A stretch of DNA of 40,396 nt from a virus: IMG/VR virus record IMGVR_UViG_3300009419_000032, positions 1-40,396 of that record, one strand, 5' to 3'. Below the pieces are notes generated by a model that did not search any database, was not told where the DNA came from, and saw only the letters and a program-made list of their open reading frames with translations. The translations under genes were made by a program, and so were the position numbers. This document shows, piece by piece, positions 1-8,133 of this stretch (positions are counted from its first letter, which is position 1; the number at the start of each line of letters is the position of its first letter).

Positions 1-14
1 ATAGAGTCCTCTTA

Positions 15-1571
15 ATGAGGAAATCAGATTTTGATATCTATCAAGACAAAAAACTTAAAACGCCTACTAAAGTAGCACCTACCGTAAAGGGCCCCGGAGG
101 AGAAACAAAATCCTACGAGGTAGAAATCGGCAATAACAAGTCAACATATTTCTTCACCGACAAGCAGGCTGAAGATAGAATGGCCAACCCATCTAAATAC
201 GGCATAAAAAGCATTACACCGCTATCTAAACCAGGAGAAGGTGGAATTAAGAAGGCCTCTACAGGTGAAATCAAACCTAAATATAGTACGAGAAGCTCAA
301 GCGAGACATTGCCAGACAAGAAGTTCTATTCAAAATATCCTGGATCCCCTGGTGGAACAGTAGTTAGGACTGGGGGATTACAACTGACTCCAATAAAAGA
401 CTACGAGAACAATAGATGGTTCGTAGTAGATAACAACAATAATCGCGTAGATGATAAATCTTATCCAACAAGGGAGAAGGCGAAGGAAGTAGCCAAACCA
501 GGAGAAAAGACTATCATAGGAATGCAGCTGAAGGCTATCGAGCAGAAGAGGTTAGCAGAAGCAGGAATGGCATCCAAATTTCAAAGTGTGATTGACACAG
601 TGAGAGACATGTTTTCTAGTCAATCATCAGAGGTTAATTCATTGAAAGGCAAGGGGATATCTCTCACACTATCTCCAAAAGGGGTAGCCGATAACCCAAA
701 TAATCAGTGGGACATAGTTGGTACTATAAGCAGTGTAAAGTATAACGAATCTAAAAACGACCTTATAGTAGGATTTAAAGGTCCGGATAACATTAAAATG
801 GGAGATCCTGGAAAGAAGGGCTCTCTGCACATTTACTTGAAGAAGGATGGACAGCCTGACATGACCTATTTTGAACAAACCATTGATAACCAGAGAGGAA
901 CTCCTTATAAAGTATTAGACTTATCATCCAAAGAACTACAAGACATTCTGAACGCCAAATACCCTGCTAAAGAGCAAAACAGCGACAGTGTATTAGAGGC
1001 CTATATCCGTAAAAGAATCGTAAAGGCGATACGTGAAGGTGAAGAAGGTCAATACATAGGAGTAGTAGGCCCTGATGTTAAGAAGAAGAAGCTAGAGGAC
1101 TACATGAAGAGGTACAATTGGGGATACCAAAATAGTAGCGACCCTGCTGTAAAGAGCATAGGTGGTGAGTACAATGGTATCGTATCCAAGCTGATATTTG
1201 AGTTAGGACCTGATGGACTGAAAGTGTACAACACCTACGCACCAGACGAGTACAAGATATCAGATGTAAGCCAGTTAGGAGGCTATACTGCTAATGCAAA
1301 TAGCGGACTGCCTAACGACGGCATATACAACCCTGAGAAGCTGATGGGAAGAGGCGGAAGGATGGCAGAAGGAGAGTTCAGTGACATAAACATGAAGAGC
1401 TCAATGTCAAGAATAGAAGATCTGAGTAAGCAAAGTTACATAAAAGACTACCTGGATATAAAGCTTATTCAAGACGCTATGAAATATTTTGATAAGCAGA
1501 TGAGGAAAGGTAAGATTACCAAAATCCCTGATAGCGTAATAAAGGCGAACATGAAAATTAAAAAGCCCTAA
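15..1571 (+). CDS. Unknown 518-aa protein upstream of prohead protease
   Basis: I do not recognise this protein. It is 518 aa, highly charged and Lys/Gly/Asn-rich, with no clear membrane segment or signal peptide. It starts at the first ATG in the window and ends 5 bases before the protease gene, so the two are probably co-transcribed. In T4 this position is taken by the portal (gp20) and core proteins gp67/gp68, but I see no portal-like sequence here. The middle (about residues 180-190) has an L-A-E followed by A, which fits the gp21-type cleavage consensus, so an internal head protein is one possibility. That role is inference from position only. Its Arg and Ile codons are mostly AGA/AGG and ATA, like most neighbours. 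Confidence 0.75.
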   Translation: MRKSDFDIYQDKKLKTPTKVAPTVKGPGGETKSYEVEIGNNKSTYFFTDKQAEDRMANPSKYGIKSITPLSKPGEGGIKKASTGEIKPKYSTRSSSETLPDKKFYSKYPGSPGGTVVRTGGLQLTPIKDYENNRWFVVDNNNNRVDDKSYPTREKAKEVAKPGEKTIIGMQLKAIEQKRLAEAGMASKFQSVIDTVRDMFSSQSSEVNSLKGKGISLTLSPKGVADNPNNQWDIVGTISSVKYNESKNDLIVGFKGPDNIKMGDPGKKGSLHIYLKKDGQPDMTYFEQTIDNQRGTPYKVLDLSSKELQDILNAKYPAKEQNSDSVLEAYIRKRIVKAIREGEEGQYIGVVGPDVKKKKLEDYMKRYNWGYQNSSDPAVKSIGGEYNGIVSKLIFELGPDGLKVYNTYAPDEYKISDVSQLGGYTANANSGLPNDGIYNPEKLMGRGGRMAEGEFSDINMKSSMSRIEDLSKQSYIKDYLDIKLIQDAMKYFDKQMRKGKITKIPDSVIKANMKIKKP

Positions 1572-1576
1572 TAAAA

Positions 1577-2203
1577 ATGGCAGACTTACTATTAGAATAC
1601 TACCAGCTCGTTCTAGACAAACAGCAACTGAACGAAGCAGTGAATACTGCTTCAGGAAGTCCTATGATTATAAGAGGAGCTGTTATACAAAGAGCCAATG
1701 CTAAGAATCGTAACGGTAGGGTGTATCCCATGGATATACTGAGAAGAGAGATCGATAGATATACAGACGACCTGGTAAACCATAACAGAGCGCTAGGAGA
1801 ATTAGACCACGCATCAGATAATGTGGTCAATCTCAAAAACGTATCTCACAACATAAAAAAAATCTACTGGGATGGGGATGATGTGAAAGCCGATATAGAG
1901 ATATTGGACGGACCAGAGTTCCCATCCGGAAGGATAGCTGCAGGACTGCTTAGAAGGAAAATCCCACTAGGCATAAGCTCAAGGGGCATGGGTAGCGTAG
2001 ATGAGGCCCGTGATGGCTCAGTAACTGTCAATGACGACTTCAACCTACTGACATTTGACCTAGTGTCTTTTGAGAGCACTCAAGGGGCTAATTTCTCTCT
2101 GAATGAGGGAGTATCTACGGCACCGGTGTATAAGCAGAGCAGGCTAGATAGCATAATCAGAGACCTGATTTGTAACAATGCTGGGTATTGTCCTTGTGAA
2201 TAA
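1577..2203 (+). CDS. Prohead core protease, T4 gp21-like
   Basis: This 208-aa serine protease would mature the prohead by digesting the scaffold and trimming the capsid protein. The family signature is visible: an N-terminal 'RNGRVYP' block (about 45-51), the catalytic-His region GELDH (His78), a 'VSHNIKKIYWDGD' strand pair, the catalytic-Ser region 'GISSRGMGS' (Ser134/135), and a following 'FDLVSFES' strand. Length matches T4 gp21 (about 212 aa). It directly precedes an acidic scaffold and the major capsid gene, the same 21-22-23 order as T4. The ATG follows 5 bases after the previous stop with no Shine-Dalgarno. An L-N-E followed by A at residues 18-21 could be a self-cleavage site. The C-terminal tail has an odd Cys cluster (CNNAGYCPC). 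Confidence 0.93.
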   Translation: MADLLLEYYQLVLDKQQLNEAVNTASGSPMIIRGAVIQRANAKNRNGRVYPMDILRREIDRYTDDLVNHNRALGELDHASDNVVNLKNVSHNIKKIYWDGDDVKADIEILDGPEFPSGRIAAGLLRRKIPLGISSRGMGSVDEARDGSVTVNDDFNLLTFDLVSFESTQGANFSLNEGVSTAPVYKQSRLDSIIRDLICNNAGYCPCE

Positions 2204-2257
2204 TCTAAAAAATTTAGCCGAATGTGCTAAAAAAATTAGTTTTAGTCATAGGCTTGC

Positions 2258-2266
2258 ATATTTATT
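2258..2266 (+). promoter_or_regulatory. Candidate late-promoter motif before scaffold gene
   Basis: The sequence ATATTTATT is one base off the ATATTTATA motif found before many genes here. It lies 111 bases before the scaffold ATG, farther than the other copies, in the 174-base gap between protease and scaffold. Assignment is by motif similarity only. Confidence 0.4.
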
Positions 2267-2285
2267 GTAGAATTAAGCACTGAAT

Positions 2286-2308
2286 ACTCTTTAAGCTCTA
2301 TAAAGAGT
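2286..2308 (+). other. Hairpin in scaffold 5' leader
   Basis: ACTCTTTA pairs with TAAAGAGT as a perfect 8-bp stem with a 7-base loop. No T-tract follows, so it does not look like an intrinsic terminator. It would lie in the leader of the scaffold mRNA if transcription starts near 2266, and could be a processing or stability element. Confidence 0.35.
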
Positions 2309-2377
2309 CGCATAATAAAATCTAATTATACCTGATAAATAGGTGTAAATCCCATAATAAAATTTAAGGAAAAAAAC

Positions 2378-3406
2378 ATGAAAACTGATTTGCTAAAAGA
2401 AGCAATCGCAGATGCGGATGCTATCAAAAAACTGGCTATCGAAAACGCCAAAGCTTCCCTAAACGAAGCCTTCGATTCTAAAATCAAATCAATGCTCGCT
2501 GCCAAGCTGCAGGAAGCTGACGATGAAGATTCTTATGACGAAGGTAAAGATTACGAAGAGACTGAAGAGCCTAAAAAGCCTAAAAAGCCTAAAGAGACCG
2601 AAGAAGAGGAAGAAGAGCCTACAGACGAATCTTTCGATTTAGACGAAATCTTAGCTGAAATGGAAGGCGAAGAAGATCACGATGACGAAGACGACGAAAA
2701 AGGTGAAGAAGAAGGAGATATGGAAGAAGCAAAGAAAGAAGAAGAAACTGAAGAAGAAGGCGAAGAAGAAGGCGACGAAGATATGGACGAAGAGTTAGAC
2801 TTGGAAGCCCTTCTTGCTGAAATCTCCGATTCTGAAGCAGACTATTCAAACTTAGAAGAAGAGGAAGAAGAGACAGACGAAGCATACGAAGCTAAAGAAG
2901 GTGAGCTAGACGAAGCCGGAGGCGATGCTACTGCAAAATTCATGGCCACTTTGAAAAAAGCTATGAAAGCGTTTGAAACTGCCGAAACTCCTGAAGCCCC
3001 TAAAGCTGAAGCACCTAAAAAAGAAGCCCCTAAAGCAGAATCTCAAGAACTCCAGGAAATTAAGCGTCAAGCTAAGCAACTGGCTCAGAAAGTAAATGAG
3101 ACTAACTTAATCAACGCAAAGCTTCTCTATCTGAATAAGATTCTTCATAACAATAACTTAAACGAAGGCCAAAAAGTAAAGGTACTTTCTGCATTCGATA
3201 GGGCTACTTCAGTAAAAGAAGCCAAAATCGTGTATGAGTCCCTGAGCGAAGCATTCAGTGTAAAAACAACAAAAACCAAAAACAACTTAAAAGAATCTTT
3301 CGGATTCGCATCTAAAGCTGCTGGTACCTCAACTAAGCGTGATATCATCACCGAAGCTGATCAGCAAGTTAACAGATGGCAAAAATTAGCTGGAATCATT
3401 AAATAA
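2378..3406 (+). CDS. Prohead scaffold (core) protein, T4 gp22-like
   Basis: This 342-aa protein is the probable internal scaffold around which the capsid shell assembles before proteolysis. The N-terminal 35 residues form a charged helix, residues about 45-180 are extremely Glu/Asp-rich, and the C-terminal half is Lys/Ala-rich and predicted helical, ending in 'VNRWQKLAGIIK'. The call rests on composition plus the position between protease and capsid genes. Many [L/I]-x-E sites followed by A, G or S are present (for example LNE-A near 28-31, LNE-G, LSE-A, LKE-S, ITE-A), as expected for a gp21-type substrate. AAGGA lies 6-10 bases before the ATG, one of the few Shine-Dalgarno-like sequences here. 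GAA-rich codons reflect the poly-Glu tract. Confidence 0.85.
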   Translation: MKTDLLKEAIADADAIKKLAIENAKASLNEAFDSKIKSMLAAKLQEADDEDSYDEGKDYEETEEPKKPKKPKETEEEEEEPTDESFDLDEILAEMEGEEDHDDEDDEKGEEEGDMEEAKKEEETEEEGEEEGDEDMDEELDLEALLAEISDSEADYSNLEEEEEETDEAYEAKEGELDEAGGDATAKFMATLKKAMKAFETAETPEAPKAEAPKKEAPKAESQELQEIKRQAKQLAQKVNETNLINAKLLYLNKILHNNNLNEGQKVKVLSAFDRATSVKEAKIVYESLSEAFSVKTTKTKNNLKESFGFASKAAGTSTKRDIITEADQQVNRWQKLAGIIK

Positions 3407-3427
3407 TAAATACAAAACAATTAATAA

Positions 3428-5074
3428 ATGAACGTACAATCTCTATTGGAATCTGCCAATCCATACGCTTCTATGATGACTGAGGCACAGCGCCTTGTCA
3501 AGAAGTGGGGCAAGACAGGTTTACTCGCAGGCAAAGACCTGGAGAAATCTGCATATGGTCAAGAAAGGATGGCAATCATCCTTGAAAACCAAGCTAAGCA
3601 GCTTGTAATTGAAGGATCTCAAACAGGTACCGGCGGTACTTTCGTAGCAGGTCAAGGTGAGCAGTGGGCCGGTGTTGCACTCCCATTAGTTCGTAAGATC
3701 TTCGCTGAGATTTCTTCTAAAGAATTCGTTAGCGTACAGCCTATGACTCTCCCTGCAGGACTTGTGTTCTTCTTAGAATTCAAGTATGGTAACAACCAAC
3801 CTGAAGGCATGAACGGCGGTGCTCGTTTCGCTACCGGTGCTAGCATGTACGGTACTACCAATGTAAAAGATACCGATCCTTTCGGTGGTCTGTATGGCGC
3901 TGGTCGTTTCGGATATAGCATCAATGAGTATAGCGGTGCTGCTGCAATGGCAATCACTACTGCATCTTATGCTGACGTTAACTTCAAAGCTAACTTTAGT
4001 GCATCTGCAGCTGCTGACAAACTGCGTAAGATTAGCCTTGTAAACGCTTCTGTAATTCTTCCTAGCCTTGACACTAACGGTGTACGTGCTTTCTTGATTA
4101 CTGGTAGCGGTTTCAACGAGTCTAACGTATTCGCTGAGTTCACTACTTACAATGCTACTTCTGACATCCTTACTTTCGTTGCTAGCGGCTCTGGCGGTTT
4201 CGCAACTAGCTCTAGCCTGTCTGCTTCTGTTTACTATCAGAAACAACCTAAAGACAACGATCGTGGTGACTTCGAAGATACCAACACTCGTCCATTAACT
4301 GGATCTGCTGCTATCCCTGAAATCAACGTAGAGCTTCGCTCTGAGCCCGTTGTTGCTAAAACTCGTAAACTGAAAGCTAAATGGACTCCGGAATTCAGCC
4401 AAGACCTGAATGCTTACCAGTCTATGGATGCTGAAGCTGAGTTGACTTCAACCCTTTCTGAGTACATCTCTTTGGAGATTGATCTTGAGATTATCGACAT
4501 GCTGTTGTCTAATGCAAACACTACCGATGTATGGTCTGCACAGTCTAACACATTCTACAATAAGAGCACCAACACTTGGAGCGTATTATCTGCTGGTTCT
4601 ACTGGCGGTTACTACAACACACAAGGTCAGTGGTTCGCTACATTGGGTACTAAAATCCAAAGCGTAGCTCGTACCATTCATAAGAAGACCTTACGTGGCC
4701 AAGCTAACGTAATCATGGTAGGCCCTAGCGTTGCAACCATTATCGAGTCTATCCCTGGATATGCTGCTGATACCGATGGTAGCCGCGAAGAGTTTGCAAT
4801 GGGCTCTCATAAAGCTGGTCAGTTAAACAGCCGTTACAAAGTGTATGTTAACCCATACATGGATGAGAACACTGTACTGTTGGCCTTCAAAGGTAGCCAG
4901 TTCCTTGAGACCGGTGCTGCTTTCTGCCCTTACATTCCCTTGATCATGACCCCTCTGTTGTATGATCCCGAAACTTTCACCCCACGTAAAGGCTTACTTA
5001 GCCGTTACGCAAAGAAGATGCTCAGAAGTGAGTTCTTCGGTAAAGTATTCGTAGCTGATTTGGACAAAATCTAG
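3428..5074 (+). CDS. Major capsid protein, T4 gp23-like
   Basis: This 548-aa protein forms the hexamer lattice of the head. Family blocks are clear: 'FVSVQPMTLPAGLVFFLEF' (about 100-118, the T4 'VQPM..P.GL.F' block), 'VVAKTRKLKAKWTPEFSQDL' (about 308-327), 'AEAELTSTLSEYISLEIDLE', 'NVIMVGPSVATIIE', and the C-terminal 'YIPLIMTPLLYDPETFTPRKG' region (about 500-520). Length is close to T4 gp23 (521 aa). A cleavage site is likely after Glu62 (VIE before G), near the T4 processing site at residue 65, so the mature form would lack about 62 residues. Codon use is unlike most neighbours (CGT, GGT, CTT, GCT rather than AGG and ATA), as expected for very high expression. A strong terminator follows. Confidence 0.97.
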   Translation: MNVQSLLESANPYASMMTEAQRLVKKWGKTGLLAGKDLEKSAYGQERMAIILENQAKQLVIEGSQTGTGGTFVAGQGEQWAGVALPLVRKIFAEISSKEFVSVQPMTLPAGLVFFLEFKYGNNQPEGMNGGARFATGASMYGTTNVKDTDPFGGLYGAGRFGYSINEYSGAAAMAITTASYADVNFKANFSASAAADKLRKISLVNASVILPSLDTNGVRAFLITGSGFNESNVFAEFTTYNATSDILTFVASGSGGFATSSSLSASVYYQKQPKDNDRGDFEDTNTRPLTGSAAIPEINVELRSEPVVAKTRKLKAKWTPEFSQDLNAYQSMDAEAELTSTLSEYISLEIDLEIIDMLLSNANTTDVWSAQSNTFYNKSTNTWSVLSAGSTGGYYNTQGQWFATLGTKIQSVARTIHKKTLRGQANVIMVGPSVATIIESIPGYAADTDGSREEFAMGSHKAGQLNSRYKVYVNPYMDENTVLLAFKGSQFLETGAAFCPYIPLIMTPLLYDPETFTPRKGLLSRYAKKMLRSEFFGKVFVADLDKI

Positions 5075-5098
5075 TTGATTACCAACACTTTATAAACT

Positions 5099-5124
5099 AG
5101 CCGGGAGAAATCCCGGCTTTTTTT
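5099..5124 (+). terminator. Rho-independent terminator after capsid gene
   Basis: AGCCGGGA pairs perfectly with TCCCGGCT around a GAAA tetraloop, followed by a run of seven T (5118-5124). It starts 25 bases after the capsid stop codon and separates capsid transcription from the endonuclease gene. Confidence 0.93.
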
Positions 5125-5188
5125 GTTTGCCTTATGCGAAAAATGCATACATTTGGAACATTAAATAAACCCTAAACAGGAGTAAAAG

Positions 5189-6748
5189 ATGGCTGAAGAT
5201 AAAAAGTGCTTGGAGTGTGGTACAGAATTGTCAAAGAGGCAGAAGATGTTTTGCTCCAACAAGTGCAAACTATCCAATAAGGACAACATAGCTATCAGAA
5301 CCAAGGCAAAGGATAAGCAGGATGATGGCCTCATAGCCGTTTGTAAATCTACCGGAAAGGTATACAAAGACCACAAGAATTACTCAGGAGTCTTAACCCG
5401 TCATGTACGATCTATGGGCCATGAAATGACCTCCGTAGCTGACTACTTCGATGTAATACTCAACCCAAAATCTCCCAAACCCAAATACCACTGCAAATAC
5501 TGTCAGTGGAGCACTGTAGATGTAAAGAACCTATCAGGATGCATAACCTCGCACCTAAAGAAAGAGCATAGCATAGAGACCTCAGACCACGTCATAAAGT
5601 ATCCTGACGAGAGCATCCTATTCTCACACAACAACAAAGACTCCAACAGACAAGCAGTATTCAATACCAGGGAGGCTTCATACACAACCTGTGAGATATG
5701 TAAAAAGAGATATGAAAAGCTGACTGAGACTCACATGAACACCCATGGTATAACCCTAATCCAGTATAGGGATAAATACCCCAACAGCAAAACCCTGTCT
5801 AAAGACCAAGTAGACATCCATAGAAAGCAGTATGAGCTTAACAGAGTCGCTATAAACAAGATAAAGAAGGTAAGCAACAAGGAGAATGAGCTGAGAGACT
5901 TCTTAAAGTCCTTAGGAGTGTCCTATAAGCAATCAGATAGAACCGTTATAAACCCAATGGAGCTAGACTTCTATATTGCAGACCATAAACTAGCTATAGA
6001 GTATAACGGGCTAGCCTGGCATTCTGAGAAATTCGGTAAAAAGGATAAATGGTATCACCTGTCTAAGCTAGAGAAGTGTGAGGAAGCCGGAGTTAGGCTC
6101 ATTACTATATTCGAAGATGACTGGATAAACAAAAAAGACATCGTAAAGAACAAGATAGTCAATGCTCTAAGGCTAAACAAAGACCGGATATACGCTAGGA
6201 AGTGCGTCGTGAGCGAGATAAATCTATCTGACAAAAATAATTTCCTGGATATCCATCACATACAAGCGAAGGACACCTCTCCAATATGCCTAGGACTGCA
6301 CTACAACGGCGTATTAGTATCAGTGATGACATTCGGACGTCCCAAGATAACAATGGGCGACAAGGGCAAGCTAAATGGGTCGTATGAGCTGTCTAGATTC
6401 GCATCATCTACTAATGTGGTGGGAGCGGCCTCAAAACTGCTATCGTATTTCATAAAGACCTACAGCCCGAAATCAATATTCAGCTTCGCAGATAGGAGGT
6501 ACACCACGACTCTAGGGGAAACCGTGTATGATAAGATTGGGTTCAAAAAGGACAAGATAAACCCTCCTACATACTGGGTATTGAAAAACCACAGACAGCG
6601 CTATCACAGATTCACATTCAACAAAAAAAGAATCGTTAAATATCTAGGAGGAGATCCAAAGAAAACTGAGATTCAGAATCTATACGACCTAGGATACGAT
6701 AGGATATGGGACTGTGGAGCCATAAAATATGTTATGACTCTTACATAA
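5189..6748 (+). CDS. Free-standing homing endonuclease, zinc fingers + Vsr-like nuclease
   Basis: This 519-aa protein has several Cys/His modules followed by a nuclease core. Residues 7-26 hold CxxC...CxxxC. Residues 48-90 and 168-200 resemble MucR/Ros-type fingers (CEIC...THMNTHG...YRDKYP). Residues 102-127 hold CKYC...H-x4-H. The core at about 230-325 carries 'MELDFYI', 'LAIEYNGLAWHSE', 'LEKCEEAGVRLITIFEDDW', the pattern of Vsr-fold (EDxHD-like) phage homing endonucleases, with Asp260, Glu271 and His278 as likely active-site residues. The C-terminal 340-519 region (VSVMTFGRP, ELSRFAS, FSFADRRYT) is a domain often attached to such nucleases. It sits right after the capsid gene, a classic homing position. 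AGGAG lies 7 bases before the ATG. Family identification is from recall of motifs; specificity is unknown. Confidence 0.85.
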   Translation: MAEDKKCLECGTELSKRQKMFCSNKCKLSNKDNIAIRTKAKDKQDDGLIAVCKSTGKVYKDHKNYSGVLTRHVRSMGHEMTSVADYFDVILNPKSPKPKYHCKYCQWSTVDVKNLSGCITSHLKKEHSIETSDHVIKYPDESILFSHNNKDSNRQAVFNTREASYTTCEICKKRYEKLTETHMNTHGITLIQYRDKYPNSKTLSKDQVDIHRKQYELNRVAINKIKKVSNKENELRDFLKSLGVSYKQSDRTVINPMELDFYIADHKLAIEYNGLAWHSEKFGKKDKWYHLSKLEKCEEAGVRLITIFEDDWINKKDIVKNKIVNALRLNKDRIYARKCVVSEINLSDKNNFLDIHHIQAKDTSPICLGLHYNGVLVSVMTFGRPKITMGDKGKLNGSYELSRFASSTNVVGAASKLLSYFIKTYSPKSIFSFADRRYTTTLGETVYDKIGFKKDKINPPTYWVLKNHRQRYHRFTFNKKRIVKYLGGDPKKTEIQNLYDLGYDRIWDCGAIKYVMTLT

Positions 6749-6799
6749 TTGTCTTCATAGAGAATAGAGATGCTTGAGATATTAGGAAGGGGTAGAGTT

Positions 6800-7291
6800 C
6801 TATTTCTTTAGCATGTTCAATATCTGATTCATATTGCTAACAGACATGCTTAAACTAACACTGTCTTCTGGTTTTAGCCTCTTTGCAATAGACTCTATAC
6901 CGTCTAACTCCATTTTTAAATCTTGTTGCAGTTTAGAAACCAGACCAGATTTTAATCCTTGAAGTTGTCTTTCATATTTATTTTCAATATATTCAAGGCG
7001 ATCTTGCGCCTTTTGCAAATCAGCCCTCAACTCAGCTATCAACTTGTCCTTATCAACAGCCTGTTCTGATAGTTTAGATTCTGCATCTCCCTTCTTTGAG
7101 AACCTCTTAACATCGACTCCCATATCTTTCATCTCAGTAAGCAAAAACATTTTATCATCTTTAGAAACCTTGGGATTCTTCAAAAAAGATTTTACCTTAG
7201 ATTCCAACATTATATTTAAATTCCTATTTGGACCGCCCCCTTTAATAGATTCAGATGAATTTTCGGATGTTAAATTCTTGTATGATTTCAT
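6800..7291 (-). CDS. Unknown coiled-coil protein, only minus-strand gene
   Basis: This 163-aa protein is not recognised. It is charged and helical: residues about 75-130 (DKLIAELRADLQKAQDRLEY and onward) look like a coiled coil, and the C-terminus 'SMSVSNMNQILNMLKK' is amphipathic. It has no membrane segment. It is the only gene on the minus strand, convergent with the upstream endonuclease gene (51-base gap) and divergent from the PhoH-like gene. It has its own copy of the ATATTTATA motif in its own orientation 24 bases before the ATG, so it is probably transcribed independently. The plus-strand frame opposite it (7044-7343) looks like a shadow. Function unknown. Confidence 0.72.
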   Translation of the reverse strand: MKSYKNLTSENSSESIKGGGPNRNLNIMLESKVKSFLKNPKVSKDDKMFLLTEMKDMGVDVKRFSKKGDAESKLSEQAVDKDKLIAELRADLQKAQDRLEYIENKYERQLQGLKSGLVSKLQQDLKMELDGIESIAKRLKPEDSVSLSMSVSNMNQILNMLKK

Positions 7292-7315
7292 TGCTAAATT
7301 ATGTAAATATTCATG

Positions 7316-7324
7316 TATAAATAT
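7316..7324 (-). promoter_or_regulatory. Candidate promoter motif for minus-strand gene
   Basis: On the minus strand the sequence reads ATATTTATA, 24 bases before the ATG at 7291. It is the only copy on this strand and it faces the only minus-strand gene, which supports the motif being directional. Confidence 0.6.
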
Positions 7325-7345
7325 GGTACAGGGTCATATATAATC

Positions 7346-7354
7346 ATATTTATA
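7346..7354 (+). promoter_or_regulatory. Candidate promoter motif before PhoH-like gene
   Basis: ATATTTATA lies 55 bases before the PhoH-like ATG. With the minus-strand copy at 7316-7324 it makes a divergent promoter pair about 20 bases apart. Confidence 0.6.
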
Positions 7355-7358
7355 TCCG

Positions 7359-7374
7359 AATGCCGGTAGGCATT
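7359..7374 (+). other. Small hairpin in PhoH-like gene leader
   Basis: AATGCC pairs with GGCATT across a GGTA loop, a perfect 6-bp stem between the promoter motif and the ATG. No T-tract follows, so it is not a terminator. A role in mRNA stability or translation is possible but unproven. Confidence 0.3.
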
Positions 7375-7409
7375 GTAATATTGTCTATGCATAATAAAAC
7401 AATCAAAAC

Positions 7410-8084
7410 ATGACGTCTAATCATCACAACGACACAGTCTACAACCAGAAAAAGGTTCCTAAGAGCCCAATTAAGTTCAATCTCCAGCTCAACGAAGAGC
7501 AGAAGATTGTAAAACAGTTAATCTATGAGAAAGATGTAAACATCATATTGGGCAGTTGGGGTACTGGAAAGACGGCCTCCGCTTGTCAAATAGCATTGGA
7601 CCTGCTATTCAAGAAACATAACGGCATAGATAAGATATACATATCTAGGCCCATAGACTTCACAGCTACAGGGTACCTGAAGGGGACCATAAGTGAGAAG
7701 CTGAGCCTGCACGTTATGCCGATAGTCCAGAATATGTATGCTTGTTACAACAGAGAGAAGATAGACAAGCTATTTTCAGATAACGTTATACAGATCATAC
7801 CTATAGATTACATGAAAGGTATGAACCAGGCTACTAGCGTCACTATAATAGACGAGTTTGAGGACATCAACTACCATGACTTCAAACTGATTCTAACAAG
7901 GCTGTGTAAAGGCAGTAAACTCATATTCACAGGATCCGAAGAACAGATAGATGTGAAAGACTCTTGCCTAAGCAAGGTAAGACTCCTTAAGGATTCTGGT
8001 CTAGTTGGGTATAGCACTCTAACCATCAACCATAGAAATGAGGATATTGATAAGATAATAAATTACATAGAAAGCAAAAAATAG
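7410..8084 (+). CDS. PhoH-like P-loop ATPase
   Basis: This 224-aa protein belongs to the PhoH family of P-loop NTPases related to superfamily I helicases and common in aquatic phages. The Walker A motif is GSWGTGKT (48-55) and the Walker B motif is TIIDEFED (145-152, Asp148/Glu149). The PhoH-specific block 'ISRPIDFTATGYLKGTISEK' (78-97) and the region 'LTRLCKGSKLIFTGSEEQID' (162-181) are present. Length fits the short phage form. Its exact role in infection is not settled for the family; RNA handling or host phosphate physiology has been proposed. It is transcribed away from the minus-strand gene and followed by another homing-type gene. Confidence 0.88.
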   Translation: MTSNHHNDTVYNQKKVPKSPIKFNLQLNEEQKIVKQLIYEKDVNIILGSWGTGKTASACQIALDLLFKKHNGIDKIYISRPIDFTATGYLKGTISEKLSLHVMPIVQNMYACYNREKIDKLFSDNVIQIIPIDYMKGMNQATSVTIIDEFEDINYHDFKLILTRLCKGSKLIFTGSEEQIDVKDSCLSKVRLLKDSGLVGYSTLTINHRNEDIDKIINYIESKK

Positions 8085-8107
8085 TGGGGGATAATTTTAA
8101 AATTCGT

Positions 8108-8116
8108 ATATTTATA
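8108..8116 (+). promoter_or_regulatory. Candidate promoter motif before repeat/GIY-YIG gene
   Basis: ATATTTATA with a leading T (TATATTTATA) ends 17 bases before the ATG at 8134. The same 17-base spacing recurs before the genes at 9359 and 35193. Confidence 0.6.
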
Positions 8117-8133
8117 TCAAATGATATCATATA

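Noticed and set aside
3773-4246. 157-aa minus-strand frame opposite the capsid gene
   Set aside because: It lies wholly within the strongly supported capsid gene, has no promoter motif and reads as a shadow of its codon bias.
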